Positions 44,384 through 54,199 are shown, counted from the first letter of the stretch. The stretch is DNA of 64,000 nt from Amycolatopsis decaplanina DSM 44594 (GCF_000342005.1 NZ_AOHO01000068.1:62001-126000); one strand, 5' to 3'. Notes: a model not told the origin generated them from the sequence alone. A program made the numbers and translations.

Positions 44384-47041
44384 TCAGGACGGTTCCATCT
44401 GTGAGTACCGGTCGAGCCAGCCTGTCGCACGATAGTCACCTCGCCAGGTGAAGACGGCCACCTGTGTGTCGTCGTCGAACACCGGAACCGACGCATTTCC
44501 TTGCGACAGCGAAACCCGAGAGAATTGCCTGCCCGACCAAGTTACGACGACACTCGCATCCGGTGCCGAGACGGCGATCAGATCCGCATTTATCTCAAGG
44601 ATGACGCCGGTCACCCGTTCCTTCAACAAGGATCGATAAGCCTCTTCATCGAGACAGCATTGACTCGGAACGCCCCTGGCCGACCAGTCCGGGTCATTGA
44701 TGCCTCGTGCTCTCGCGGCGTTCCAGAGCGTGGGAACGAGATCTTCGGCGTGCGCGGGAGTGGCCATCTGCTCGCAAATCCACAGCAGCCGCCCGGCCCC
44801 GCGGGGCGGCTGGCATCGTCGCCATTTCACGCGGCGGCTCAGATCCGCCGCGACGACCGCGCTCCAAGGGTGGACAGTGCCGAGCTGCCCTTGGCATCCG
44901 ATCCAATGGAGATACCTAGGAGCATCCTCCAGCACGGGATACAGGGCCAGATAGGGGATCCCGCCGATTGTCTTGGCACCGCGGCGGAACGCTTCCGGGG
45001 TACTCGCGACGAGACCGAGTGCGACCCTGGCCAGGTCGCCCCGTTGATAGACACCAGAGCCATCCGGATGGAGCAATCGGTTGACCACGACCTTCAGCTC
45101 TTCACTGATCGCGCTTTGGGCGAGCTTGGGCACCAGGCCCGCGATCAGGTCGATGACCGTGCGTTCCGCTTCATCCGGCGAATCCGGCAAGGCGCTCTCA
45201 GCGAGAGCCACCCGGATCTCATGTCCCACCGCCGCGGGCACCATGAGCCGTGCCGTGACCTTTCCCAGTTCCGTCGGCGCGAATACGAACTCGCCGTCGG
45301 CCGCCTCGGATCCGCTGATGAACTGGCCTTCGACGAGGAATCGGATGGCCTCACGCAGCGGTTGCAGGCTACGGCTCCCTTGATGGCACGCCAATGTGCC
45401 TAGCCACCAGTCCTCGGCCTCCCGTAATGACCCGATCCGCCGCTGGACCACCTCGGCGAGAACATGATCCGGCAGGCTGGCTTCGATCCGGGAGCGCACG
45501 GTGTTCCCGGCGACGAGTTTGGCCTGCCAGCGCTGCCGCTCTTGTTCGGTGACGATCAAGAAAGCCCAGCCGTCGCGTTCTCCGTGCCCCACCCGGCCGG
45601 CGCGGCCGAACATCTGCTGGACGGTCGCCACGTCGATCGGATTCATCCCGACCTCGGTGTCCTGCACGATGACCGCCCGAGCCGGAAGGTTCACTCCGGC
45701 GGCGACCGTCGACGTCGCGACGAGAACATCGATCTCACGGGCGCGGAACGCCTTCTCCGCCTCCCGTTTGTGATCCCAGCCCTTGTAGTGAAGACCGATC
45801 CGAGCCTCGCGACACACTTCGTACAGCCGGTCGAGATCGTCAGGGTGCACGCCGTCGGTACGCACCCCCCGAGAGCCGGCGATCACGAGAGCCGTGCGCC
45901 GGACGCCGCGTTTGCTGCCGCAGAACACCAGTGCACTGCCACCGTCCTGGGTGATCATCCCGGTGAGCGCGTTCGCCATCCGGATCCGTGCGCTCTCGAC
46001 CAAAGACCAGTCTCGATGAGTGGCGATGACCGGCAGCTGCCAGGTCAACGTACTCGGCCGCCAGGCCACCCGCACAAGCCGCGCTCCCAACCAAGCCGCG
46101 ATCTCGTCGGCGTTGGCGACCGTAGCGGACAGCCCCACGATGCGAACCTGATCGTTGCCACGCATCCTGGCAAGGAGCGCTTCCAGGATCGGACCGCGTT
46201 CGGGATCGCCCAGCAAATGGATCTCGTCGACGATCAGGCACGCGACTTCGGCGAGAGCCTCGCGCAAGGACGACGCCCGGCACATCGCCTCGAACTTCTC
46301 CGTTGTCGCCACCCAGACGTCCGCTTCCCGGACACGTTCGACATCGACGCTGTACTCGCCGGAAAGGCGCTCGACCCGAAGGCCCTCTCGACGCCAATGG
46401 TCGAGCTCGCGATCGAGTTCGTCCGTCAGTGACCGTTGCGGCACCAACCACGCGGCCTTGCGGCCTTCATCGACCACGGCGCGAAGCGCTGCGACCATTC
46501 CGACCGTGGTCTTGCCGGCGCCGGTGGGGGCGACCACGACGACGTGCGACGAATCCCCCAAGATCGGCGGAACCGCCTCTGATTGAGCGGGATTGAAGGA
46601 GGGGTATGGCAAAAAACGAAGCCAGTCGCGGGCAACAAGCTTCTCCGTCGGTACCGAAGACGCGGTCTCGGATGTTCCGGCGTTGCTGTCCCAGAGGGCT
46701 TTGAAGGCGTCCTGGGCGACAGCTGCTTCCGGGCCCGTGGTGGTGAACGGTTGCCGGCGCGCGGATCGCGCCAGGTAACACTCCGAAACCTGCGAGCTTC
46801 GGTGGGTGATGATCTCGTCGTCCATCAGATAACGCACCGCACGCCAGTCGACGCCGTTCGCTGTCAGCTTGGCCCTGAGATCAGCGAATTCATCGGACGT
46901 GGGGAGGAGTACGCGAACATCGGCGCCGTCGGGAAAGGTCGGCGGCTCGGCTCGCGGGTCAGCGATCTTGAGCCAGTACCGCTCCGGCGAAGGCGAGGAG
47001 TCCGTATCACCCGATCCGCTGTTTCCTGGCACACGTGGCAC
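44384..47041 (-). CDS. Ski2-like DExH-box helicase
   Basis: An 885-residue superfamily 2 helicase. Motif I is VVVVAPTGAGKTT, motif II is CLIVDEIHLLGD (DEIH box), motif III GLSATVAN, and motifs IV-VI include LVFCGSKRGVRRT, TSTVAAGVNLPARAVI and QQMFGRAGRVGHG. This order matches Ski2/Hel308-type enzymes. The N-terminal ~130 and C-terminal ~350 residues match nothing I know and may bind a partner or nucleic acid. It stands alone, within DNA bounded by a tRNA scar. DNA repair or phage defence is possible but not shown. Confidence 0.85.
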   Translation of the reverse strand: MPRVPGNSGSGDTDSSPSPERYWLKIADPRAEPPTFPDGADVRVLLPTSDEFADLRAKLTANGVDWRAVRYLMDDEIITHRSSQVSECYLARSARRQPFTTTGPEAAVAQDAFKALWDSNAGTSETASSVPTEKLVARDWLRFLPYPSFNPAQSEAVPPILGDSSHVVVVAPTGAGKTTVGMVAALRAVVDEGRKAAWLVPQRSLTDELDRELDHWRREGLRVERLSGEYSVDVERVREADVWVATTEKFEAMCRASSLREALAEVACLIVDEIHLLGDPERGPILEALLARMRGNDQVRIVGLSATVANADEIAAWLGARLVRVAWRPSTLTWQLPVIATHRDWSLVESARIRMANALTGMITQDGGSALVFCGSKRGVRRTALVIAGSRGVRTDGVHPDDLDRLYEVCREARIGLHYKGWDHKREAEKAFRAREIDVLVATSTVAAGVNLPARAVIVQDTEVGMNPIDVATVQQMFGRAGRVGHGERDGWAFLIVTEQERQRWQAKLVAGNTVRSRIEASLPDHVLAEVVQRRIGSLREAEDWWLGTLACHQGSRSLQPLREAIRFLVEGQFISGSEAADGEFVFAPTELGKVTARLMVPAAVGHEIRVALAESALPDSPDEAERTVIDLIAGLVPKLAQSAISEELKVVVNRLLHPDGSGVYQRGDLARVALGLVASTPEAFRRGAKTIGGIPYLALYPVLEDAPRYLHWIGCQGQLGTVHPWSAVVAADLSRRVKWRRCQPPRGAGRLLWICEQMATPAHAEDLVPTLWNAARARGINDPDWSARGVPSQCCLDEEAYRSLLKERVTGVILEINADLIAVSAPDASVVVTWSGRQFSRVSLSQGNASVPVFDDDTQVAVFTWRGDYRATGWLDRYSQMEPS

Positions 47042-47395
47042 GTTAGCCGATCACCGCCGACCGTCGATGCCTGGGCACGAACGTCGGTTCGGACACTGCT
47101 GATCGAGATCAAACTGTTGGTACGAATGGCTACCGGGGTTCGAACCCATAGCAGACATCCCACGGGGAGGCCAAGCGTTTTTCCGCGAGAATTGTCTGCC
47201 CCCTTGCACACCACACGAAGGCCTACACTTTGAGGTACATGGCCCCCGATCGAATCTCCGAGGCTCGGAACTCCCCAGTAACCTTGCTTCCGGATATTCA
47301 GCAATACCTCGGGGCCATGGTCGGAAGGGAAGGGAGCGACGGCCCGCTCCACCGCGCCCCAGAAGCCGGAGCGGGCCGTTGCTCGTACAGCCACA

Positions 47396-47536
47396 GCCCG
47401 CAGGCAGCGCGGAGGGACCTTCTACCGTCTCGATACCTACGACGGCCAGGACGGCGTCGAACGAGGCCGTGAACTGGCCAGCCCGGTCCTGGTCGAGAAA
47501 CCTGAAGTCGGCGCCTCGATCACCGAGATCCATCAC
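47396..47536 (-). pseudogene. Integrase-core (rve) transposase scrap
   Basis: About 47 residues with DFRFLDQDRAGQFTASFDAV and VVGIETVE match the integrase catalytic core around its second aspartate. The typical continuation (PRAN...ER) is lost after a frame change. Confidence 0.5.
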
Positions 47537-48162
47537 GAGGTTGCGGATCTATCGCGTAGTCCACCCGCAATCCGGATTCGTTCTCGTGCCCAGATGTGCG
47601 CGTAGCGGCTGCCGACCTCCAACCCGAAGAACACGTAGATTCTTCTGAGGGTGAGCGCACCGTCGATAGAGCGGAAGGACGTTGGGTTCGACAAGGGGCC
47701 GGGTCAGCCGTACTGGGCGGAGCTCGGGGAACGATGCGGCCGTCGACCGTTGAGCCGAGCTGATTTACGGACCTTGCGGTAGAGCTCGTCGAGCCGGCGC
47801 CCGACCACGTCGGCACGGGCATCGTCGGCTAGCCGCCCCTGGCGCGCCTGAGTGGTGGCGGCAACGATCGCGGTCCACCTCATCGCGACCTGGTCAGCTT
47901 CGACCGACAGCGGGTCGAAGATGTCGTACACCGACAGCCGACGATCACCGTGACCAGCTGCAGAACAGCGTCACGCTCAACCGGAAACCCACAGCTTTGC
48001 AGACACGAAGTAACTCCTCGTAACCAGCGATCCATGATCAACTGGCGATATTTGGGCGACCGGAACGCGCCGAAACGCGTTCGAAGCCGCCCCAACGAGG
48101 AGGAACGAGAGACCGCGGACCTGCGAAAACAGAGAAAACGCCTGGTCAGGAGCTGGCTCGAT
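47537..48162. other. Decayed stretch left of the tRNA scar
   Basis: A minus-strand frame at 47704-47931 (75 codons; RWTAIVAATTQARQGRLADD) has protein-like composition but no ribosome site or family match. No integrase gene is recognisable next to the attachment-like site. Confidence 0.35.
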
Positions 48163-48212
48163 CTTCCCTGACACGGAAGAGGTCACTGGTTCAATCCCAG
48201 TATCGCGCACCA
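48163..48212 (+). other. tRNA-Val(GAC) 3' fragment, probable attachment-site scar
   Basis: The sequence contains the anticodon stem-loop CTTCC-CTGACAC-GGAAG (anticodon GAC at 48170-48172). The T-arm ACTGG-TTCAATC-CCAGT (48185-48201), 3' acceptor strand, discriminator A and CCA follow (48210-48212). The bases to the left cannot form the D-arm or the 5' acceptor strand. This is what remains at the far end of an element that integrated into a tRNA gene. Confidence 0.75.
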
Positions 48213-48229
48213 TTTGTTTTTGCAGGTCA

Positions 48230-48263
48230 GAAGCCCTGCTCCTCCTCGGTGGGGCGGGGCTTC
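48230..48263. terminator. Imperfect GC-rich hairpin after the tRNA fragment
   Basis: GAAGCCCTGCTCC and GGGGCGGGGCTTC pair at 11 of 13 positions around an 8-base loop, 18 bp after the CCA. It probably terminated the original tRNA transcript. Confidence 0.45.
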
Positions 48264-48571
48264 AGTCGTTCAAGGGCGATGGCCTTCGGGGCAGTCTCCA
48301 ACTGCCCGTACTCCCCCGGCTTCGTCCGCGCACCCGCCATGAGGACGCCGATCGAGGACGAGGACCTGCCGTCCACGAATACGCCACGCGCCTTGGTAGC
48401 CGTCACGTTGGTGCGGGCCGGAAGCCACCGGCGCTGATCGGTCAGCCCCGTGGAGAGAAAGAGCGCGACGTACGAGATCGAGTTCCTGGGTCGACCGGAC
48501 ATGCCGGTGCGCGGCGTGGTCGACGCAGGAGCGGCCGGCGGTGCCGTCACCCGGCACCGCCGGCCATCAGG

Positions 48572-48850
48572 TCAGAACACCTTGACCGAAACCGTTTTGT
48601 CGTTCATCTGGTCGCCGACGCAGGAAAGGTCGCCGGTGTGCTCGAGAGTCGGCACGCCGGAATCCGTCCAGCAGTTGGGGCGCGAGTACAGGATCCACCG
48701 GGTGTCGGACAGGACCGAAGAAATCGTGTTGATGAAGTAATTCGGGAGGATGAAGCACCGGCCGCCGTCACCCGGGTCGTAGAACGAAGAGCAGCAGTAG
48801 TTGGCGTTGTCGAAGAACTCGGCGTAGGTGACCGCGGCGGCGAACGCCAC
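48572..48850 (-). CDS. Small secreted-type Cys-containing protein, start unresolved
   Basis: The frame encodes a hydrophobic start (VAFAAAVTYAEFFDN) and a mature part with five cysteines (NYCCSSFYDPGDGGRC; later RPNCWTD and DLSCVG), like small secreted beta-rich proteins of the I36-inhibitor type. The GTG at 48850 has no ribosome site. A strong site (AAAGGAG) and ATG at about 48870 are in another frame, so a single-base frameshift near the start is likely. It may be a broken gene. Confidence 0.4.
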   Translation of the reverse strand: MAFAAAVTYAEFFDNANYCCSSFYDPGDGGRCFILPNYFINTISSVLSDTRWILYSRPNCWTDSGVPTLEHTGDLSCVGDQMNDKTVSVKVF

Positions 48851-49647
48851 AATTCCCTTCGCGTGAGAAACATTTCTTTCTCCTTTATTTCGCAGGAAAC
48901 AACGATCGCGTCGAGAGTGGCAGGAAAGGTTTTCCGACCTCGACGGCATCGGCGTGCAACAGAACTCGGTGATCGACTTCGGCTGACGCCGTTCGAGCAC
49001 GACTGCGCATGATCTCCTGTTTGCGGATCCAGTCCGACAGGAGTGCGAGTAACGATTGGAATCGCTTCACAAACCGTAGCGGATCAAAACTGTGTCGTTA
49101 ACGCCCTTCAAACCCAATGCCACGTAGCTTAAGTTGATCAACCTTTCGAACTGCGGTTTCTTGTCGGCGACGGTAGTCGGTGCGACCTCGGGCAGGCTTG
49201 TCCATGGTGGACAGTGGCTGGTGTGGCGACAGGGATACGTGGGGCATTGACCGAGGGGGTCGTGAGTGATCAGGGTCGTTCTAACGACCCAAATCACTCA
49301 CGACAGCCGACGCCACACCGGTACCGCCGAGCAGCACTCAGGCAAACCCAGGCCCCTGCCGTTCTGCACCAGCCAGGACAACGGCGACATGGAGCTGGTT
49401 TCATATTCAAGTCAAGCTACGTGGCATTGCCTTCAAACCGTATTGAACCCCCTTGAATTCAACGGCAACCTCGGCTCAGGGTACGGATGGCGGACGACCA
49501 CCCACTATCCGTTATCCGCCGAGTGATCCGCGTGTATCGGATTGCCGGTACGGCTCCGGAACCGTCACGCCCCGGTGGATACGCGCCGGAAAGGAAACGG
49601 ATCCCGGGAATCCCGGGATCCGTTCCTGAAACGGTCGTGAGCACGCC
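48851..49647. other. Noncoding region with a hairpin repeat
   Basis: No convincing gene. It contains the inverted repeat at 49259-49304, and TGCCACGTAGCTTAAGTTGA near 49119 has a partial inverted copy near 49413 (TCAAGCTACGTGGCA). These suggest a decayed or repeated element. Confidence 0.45.
49259..49304. repeat. Long hairpin repeat, GTCGTGAGTGAT type
   Basis: Arms GTCGTGAGTGAT (49259-49270) and GGGTCGTT (49273-49280) have exact complements at 49283-49290 and 49293-49304, with one 2-base mismatch and a 2-base loop. It shares CGTGAGTG and the central TTCTAAC turn with the repeat at 62637-62688. Confidence 0.75.
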
Positions 49648-50703
49648 TCAAGCCGGCGGACTGCAGCGTCTTTCGGCGGTGCGGGACGGCACCTGTCCGT
49701 ACGCCTCGCGGTAATACGCGGCGAACCGGCTCAGGTGGGTGAAGCCCCAACGCGTCGCGACCTCGGCGACCGTCCCGGACGCGGAACCGTCCGCGATGCG
49801 CAGCAGGTCTTGGTGCACCCGGTCCAGCCGTACGCGCCGCAGGTAGGCCGCCGGGGTCGCCCCGAAGTCGATCCGGAAGCGGGCCTGGAGAGTGCGGAGG
49901 CTGACCCGCGCCGCCGCGGCCATGTCCGCGACCGACACCGGCTCCCCCGCGTGTTCCTCGCAGTACGCCATGGCCCGTCGCACGGCACGCGGCAGCGCCG
50001 GATGGGCGTATGCGGGCAAGGTGGCGAAATGGTCGTGCGGCTGGAGGTCCACCAGGCCGTGCACGAGGGCCTGTTCGAAGTGCGCGGCGGCCAGCGGTGA
50101 CCGGGCAGCGAGGGGGGACGCGGTGAACCGCGCGAAGGCTCGCGCGGTCCCCAGCCACGCGGCCACCGCCGGGTCGCCGTCCGCGAGAGCGGGAGCGAAA
50201 CGCAGGGCGGCGGCGGGCGGTTCGCCGGTCTGCGCGATGACAGCGCTGTCCACCACCGCCCGCGGCAGACACAGGATGAGGGTGTCCGCGCCGGCCGACA
50301 GGGACATGCCCAGGGTCATCCCGGGCCCGGCGACCGAGCACGACGCGGTGACCTCGCGGCCCGCCACCCAGACCGTACCCCCACCGGCGAGCGGGAGATG
50401 GATGTTGTAGAAGTCGGGCAGTTCGCCTGCCGCGATTTCCACCGGGACGCCCCACCTCAGCTCGTACAGCGCCAGACCCTGCCGGTGCAGGCGGCGGAAG
50501 CGGCCGGGCGCCTGGTCCCCTCGGCCGACGCGCAGACAGTGTGGCGAGAACTCACCGGTCACTACCTCGTCCAGCGCCTCGACATCGTCACCCTCGAACA
50601 GTGTGTGCGGCGTGCCGGCCCCTGGTCCGCCCCGGCCGGCCTGTCCGGCTCTCTGTTCCCGTACCGCCGCCCCGCACGTGCGTCCCCGGTATCCGCCCTG
50701 CAT
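49648..50703 (-). CDS. AraC-family transcriptional regulator
   Basis: Up to 351 residues. The N-terminal region is of the AraC_binding_2 type (ELPDFYNIHLPLAGGGTVWV). The C-terminal double helix-turn-helix is clear (VSVADMAAAARVSLRTLQAR and EVATRWGFTHLSRFAAYYRE). The first ~30 residues are low-complexity and the true start may be further in. No neighbouring operon is obvious; it lies 163 bp from the end of the carotenoid-associated oxidoreductase gene. Confidence 0.87.
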   Translation of the reverse strand: MQGGYRGRTCGAAVREQRAGQAGRGGPGAGTPHTLFEGDDVEALDEVVTGEFSPHCLRVGRGDQAPGRFRRLHRQGLALYELRWGVPVEIAAGELPDFYNIHLPLAGGGTVWVAGREVTASCSVAGPGMTLGMSLSAGADTLILCLPRAVVDSAVIAQTGEPPAAALRFAPALADGDPAVAAWLGTARAFARFTASPLAARSPLAAAHFEQALVHGLVDLQPHDHFATLPAYAHPALPRAVRRAMAYCEEHAGEPVSVADMAAAARVSLRTLQARFRIDFGATPAAYLRRVRLDRVHQDLLRIADGSASGTVAEVATRWGFTHLSRFAAYYREAYGQVPSRTAERRCSPPA

Positions 50704-50866
50704 CTCGTCCCCCCGGTTTCCGCCGGGGGCCGCAGGTCGCGCCCCGGTTTTCCGCCGAATTTACAGCTACGAGGAAGCGCCGCCCCGTGAGACTCGGCGA
50801 CGAGGAGGCGGTTTGACCTGACCGATGCTCGAAGATCGTGCTCACCGTGTCGAACGCGGCCTTCCT

Positions 50867-52096
50867 TCAGGACCTGAGATCGGCGATCACGGCCCGGGCG
50901 GCCCGGCCACCGGAAGCCAGCGCACCTTGCAACGAGCTGGTGTCCCGGTGGTCTCCGCAGACGTGGATCTTGTCGCCGAACGTGATTTCGCGGCGAATAC
51001 CGTGGGGAGCCGGCATCGCCGGAAGCGCGTGAGGGATTTCGTAACGGCCGACCGGTTCCCACTGGGAGGCGTCAGTCCCGTACATCCGCGTCAGCGCCTG
51101 TCTCACTTCGGTTTCGTCGAGTGAGGCGAACATGGAGGCGCTGACGAGCGCGGAGCCCGGTGGCGCGTACGTGGGGCAAACCTCGCTGAGCACCGCCGTG
51201 TTCAGGATCGGCCCTCCTCGGGCATCGATCATGATGACCGGCTCACGCAATGGCGATTCGGGCGGCGCGAAGTACCAGGTCGTCACGCTGTTCCAGCGCG
51301 GTTCCGGCACACCGTCCACAAGCCGCGCGGCGGTGGAGCCATCGGTGGCGACGACGACCGCGCGCGCGTTCCAGACATCTCCGTCCGCGGTACGCACTCG
51401 CCCGGTTCCGACTTCGCCGACCGGTGTCCCGGTGCGGACCCAGGCCGACGGAAGCGAGCGGGCGAGCCGCCGAGGCAGCTCGCCCATGCCGAGCGCGGGC
51501 AGGGACGGTGCGGAGCGCAGGAAACTACGCCACACGAGCTGGAAGAAACGCGATGACGTGACCAGGTCCGCCTCGAGGAAGACTCCGGACAGGAAAGGCC
51601 GCAGCACGGTGTCCACCGCACGGGCCGACATGCCGGCCCGCCGTAGTTCTTCGGCTGTCGTGCGGTCGTCACCGTTGACGATCGTGTCCGCCGGACCGCC
51701 CGCGACACGGACGGTGAAGGCGCCGAGGGCGGCGAGGTCTTTGACGGAGAGATAGCGTCGCGCGACGACATCGCGGAGGGCTTTCGGCGTGTCCACGGGA
51801 TTTCCGAGCAGGCTGCGGCGATCACCGTCGGCCACCCTCACCGCGCGCCAGAACTTCCCCAGCCGCAGGCTTTCGACGTCGACGAGACGTCGGATCGCGG
51901 GATAAGCCGGGTTCAGGATCTGAAACCCGCGATCCAGGCGGAACCCGTCGACCACGTCCGTGCGGACCCGCCCGCCGACCTCGTCCCCCGCTTCCAGGAC
52001 CACGCAAGAGAACCCGGCGCGGTGCAGATGGAGCCCGGCGGAAAGACCGGCGAGCCCGGCGCCGACGATCACGACATCGGTCTCGTGCACACCCAT
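50867..52096 (-). CDS. FAD-dependent oxidoreductase (amine oxidase/phytoene desaturase-like)
   Basis: A 409-residue protein with an N-terminal dinucleotide fold (DVVIVGAGLAGLSAGLHLHR, then EAGDEVGGRVRT) and a C-terminal FAD motif (IHVCGDHRDTSSLQGALASG). ATG 52096 has GGGAG seven bases upstream. It resembles NAD(P)/FAD-dependent oxidoreductases found with actinomycete carotenoid clusters. With the Rieske and LitR-like genes it forms the minus-strand arm of the cluster. It may add a desaturation or oxidation to the pigment; the substrate is unproven. Confidence 0.82.
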   Translation of the reverse strand: MGVHETDVVIVGAGLAGLSAGLHLHRAGFSCVVLEAGDEVGGRVRTDVVDGFRLDRGFQILNPAYPAIRRLVDVESLRLGKFWRAVRVADGDRRSLLGNPVDTPKALRDVVARRYLSVKDLAALGAFTVRVAGGPADTIVNGDDRTTAEELRRAGMSARAVDTVLRPFLSGVFLEADLVTSSRFFQLVWRSFLRSAPSLPALGMGELPRRLARSLPSAWVRTGTPVGEVGTGRVRTADGDVWNARAVVVATDGSTAARLVDGVPEPRWNSVTTWYFAPPESPLREPVIMIDARGGPILNTAVLSEVCPTYAPPGSALVSASMFASLDETEVRQALTRMYGTDASQWEPVGRYEIPHALPAMPAPHGIRREITFGDKIHVCGDHRDTSSLQGALASGGRAARAVIADLRS

Positions 52097-52198
52097 CGAC
52101 CACGCTCCCACCGACCTCAACTTCGACTCACAACCGTTGCATACCGCGAAGAGGTTGTCCACGCGAGCGACCGCGATGAAACCGATCGGCGCCGCGAC

Positions 52199-53275
52199 TC
52201 AGCAGAGGCCGCTCCGCAGCGCGTACCGCCGCTCGGCGTAGGCAAGGTCGTCCCGCCAGAGGCGGGCGGAAGCGCGACGCATCAAGGGCCGCAGCACCGG
52301 GGCGATCCGGGCGGCCTTGCCGAAACCCGGGCGATCGGAAGTGGCGATCGTCGCCTCGATGACGCTGGTACGGGGACGCCCGTCGGGGCCGTCGCCGAGC
52401 GGGGTGGCGTGAGTTTCCACCACGCTGCCGACCCCTTCGCCCTCGACGATGGTCATCAGCACGGTGCGCGGCTCGGGGCAGGTGAACTCGGCGATCACCG
52501 GGACGCCCAGCTTCCCCGCGAGCCGGAAGGTCACTTCGACGACGAACCGGTCGTCGACGTCGGCGACGTCGTTTCCTTGCGGGGCGGACAACACCCGCAG
52601 ACGGGTGAACGAGTACGGATGGAACCAAGCGCCGTGCCACGGGTCGAGCCGGTTGGCGACGATGTCCTCCGGCTCGCAGGTACCGGTCAAGGTCGCGACC
52701 GCGTCGATGGCGACGTCACCGGCGGGGCGGGGCGGCACGACAGGCCGGTCCGTGGGGCGCTCCCCGCCGAAGCGGTCGAGGCGGACCCAGACGAGCACGC
52801 CGTCGTCGTAGGAGGGCAGCGGCGACCATCCCGGTCGATCCGGCCCGACTCTCAGTCCGTGCCAACGGCAAACCAGCTCTCCACAGTGGACACGCGCCTG
52901 GCCGAGCGGGGCACCGAGGTGGGGACAGGCGCCAGGGCCGATGACCGGCTCGCGGTCCGCGCCGCGCCAGGCAACGAGTTCCTGGCCGCCCACTCGAAAC
53001 CCGATGGGCTTGTCGCCGCCGATGTCCCGGGCGGCTCCGACGACGAACCAGTTGCCCGCCGACCGGGCGTCCGCACGCTTCACCGCGGCGTCGATGAGAG
53101 CGGGGCCGCATTCGCGATACGTCGGTTCCTGCCGGGCCCAGGCCGGTTCGCGGAACGGCCGGACCGGCCACTTGGCAGGCCACCGCTCGATCATCTGCCG
53201 CCTGAGATCCACCAGGACGCTCCTGCTCCACGTAGTCGGGACGGGATGCGATGTACCTCCTTCATCCTGTGGCAC
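52199..53275 (-). CDS. Rieske [2Fe-2S] protein (DUF5914-like)
   Basis: A 358-residue protein with a Rieske centre, CPHLGAPLG and CRWHGLRVG (Cys-x-His ... Cys-x2-His), near residues 133-160. A C-terminal domain of about 170 residues resembles the DUF5914 region of carotenoid-linked Rieske proteins. There is no mononuclear-iron 2-His-1-carboxylate motif that I can confirm. It could hydroxylate or transfer electrons in pigment tailoring, together with the FAD enzyme downstream. Confidence 0.8.
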   Translation of the reverse strand: MPQDEGGTSHPVPTTWSRSVLVDLRRQMIERWPAKWPVRPFREPAWARQEPTYRECGPALIDAAVKRADARSAGNWFVVGAARDIGGDKPIGFRVGGQELVAWRGADREPVIGPGACPHLGAPLGQARVHCGELVCRWHGLRVGPDRPGWSPLPSYDDGVLVWVRLDRFGGERPTDRPVVPPRPAGDVAIDAVATLTGTCEPEDIVANRLDPWHGAWFHPYSFTRLRVLSAPQGNDVADVDDRFVVEVTFRLAGKLGVPVIAEFTCPEPRTVLMTIVEGEGVGSVVETHATPLGDGPDGRPRTSVIEATIATSDRPGFGKAARIAPVLRPLMRRASARLWRDDLAYAERRYALRSGLC

Positions 53276-53308
53276 CTGGAGCGGTTACGCAACGTTCCGC
53301 CGGTCGAG

Positions 53309-54199
53309 TCAGGTCTTCAGCCGTTCGGCGGCGAGGTCCAGCGCTTCGGCCAGATCGTTCACCCAGACCGCTCCGTGACCATTGAGTCCTTCCCAGCCGG
53401 GGCCCGCGACGACGACCTCGAAACCCCGGCGCTGCAGCCGCTGGCACAGCAGATGGTCGACGGTACTGGCGGACATCGACCACAGGACGACGAGCAGGGG
53501 ATCCAATTTGGACGCCATCCCGGTCATGGTCTCCCCCGGGACCATTTGACCGAGGTAGATCGCGGGAATACCCACTTCGACCATTGACGCGCACAGCACT
53601 TCGACCGGCAGGCTGTGCCGTTCGTCCGGGCAACAGGCGATGAGCACAGCCCGCTCCGACGGCACCTTCGCGAACCTGCCGACGTATCGCTGGAGAGCGA
53701 GCGAAACCTCGGTGGCGAGCGCCCACTCCGACTCGAAGCACACGTCCCCCCGCAGCCAGCGGGCGTCGAGATTCCGCAGGATCGGCAGTAACACCTCGGT
53801 CCACGTGCCCGCCGCGCCCAGCGCGTCGAGCGTCTCGTCGAGCAGCGCCGCGATGGACGCGAACTCCAGGTCTTCCGCGGCTCGTTCCAATTCGCCCGTC
53901 CGACGGCCGGCCGGGACTTCGGGAACCGCGTCTTCACCATCGGAGAAGGCGGCGGCCGCCGCCTCACGGGCACGGATACCGCGCTGGATGAGCCTCTGCA
54001 TGTACTGCAGCCTGCGAACGTCCGCGTCGGAGTACCGCCGGTGGCGCCCGTCGGCCCGTAAGGAAGGGCCGACACCGTAACGGGCCGCCCAGGTCCGGAG
54101 CGTGACCGGCGAAATGCCCAACTTCTCCGCCACCATGCCCGGGGTCCACGAACCCTCGGTCTGGAGGCCGCTACGACCACTCACCTCGCCGACACCCAT
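53309..54199 (-). CDS. litR: LitR/CarH-like MerR-family regulator
   Basis: A 296-residue protein. The N-terminal MerR helix-turn-helix (GMVAEKLGISPVTLRTWAAR, then YGVGPSLRADGRHRRYSDAD) is followed by a cobalamin-binding-like region. The W-x9-EH motif of B12-dependent light sensors reads W-x9-EW here (WLRGDVCFESEW), and E-x-H-x2-G reads ERHSLP, so B12 binding is uncertain. ATG 54199 precedes GVGEVSGRSG. It is divergent from crtE across 440 bp and is the likely regulator of the carotenoid operon. Confidence 0.8.
   Translation of the reverse strand: MGVGEVSGRSGLQTEGSWTPGMVAEKLGISPVTLRTWAARYGVGPSLRADGRHRRYSDADVRRLQYMQRLIQRGIRAREAAAAAFSDGEDAVPEVPAGRRTGELERAAEDLEFASIAALLDETLDALGAAGTWTEVLLPILRNLDARWLRGDVCFESEWALATEVSLALQRYVGRFAKVPSERAVLIACCPDERHSLPVEVLCASMVEVGIPAIYLGQMVPGETMTGMASKLDPLLVVLWSMSASTVDHLLCQRLQRRGFEVVVAGPGWEGLNGHGAVWVNDLAEALDLAAERLKT

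Noticed and set aside
48163-48212. Functional tRNA-Val gene
   Set aside because: D-arm and 5' acceptor strand are absent.
47977-48213. Minus-strand ORF beginning VRDTGIEPVTSSVSG
   Set aside because: Its start lies on the antisense of the tRNA fragment; such frames are common artefacts of tRNA ends.
48227-48550. Minus-strand ORF of 107 codons
   Set aside because: No ribosome site and no family match; its end overlaps the hairpin after the tRNA fragment.
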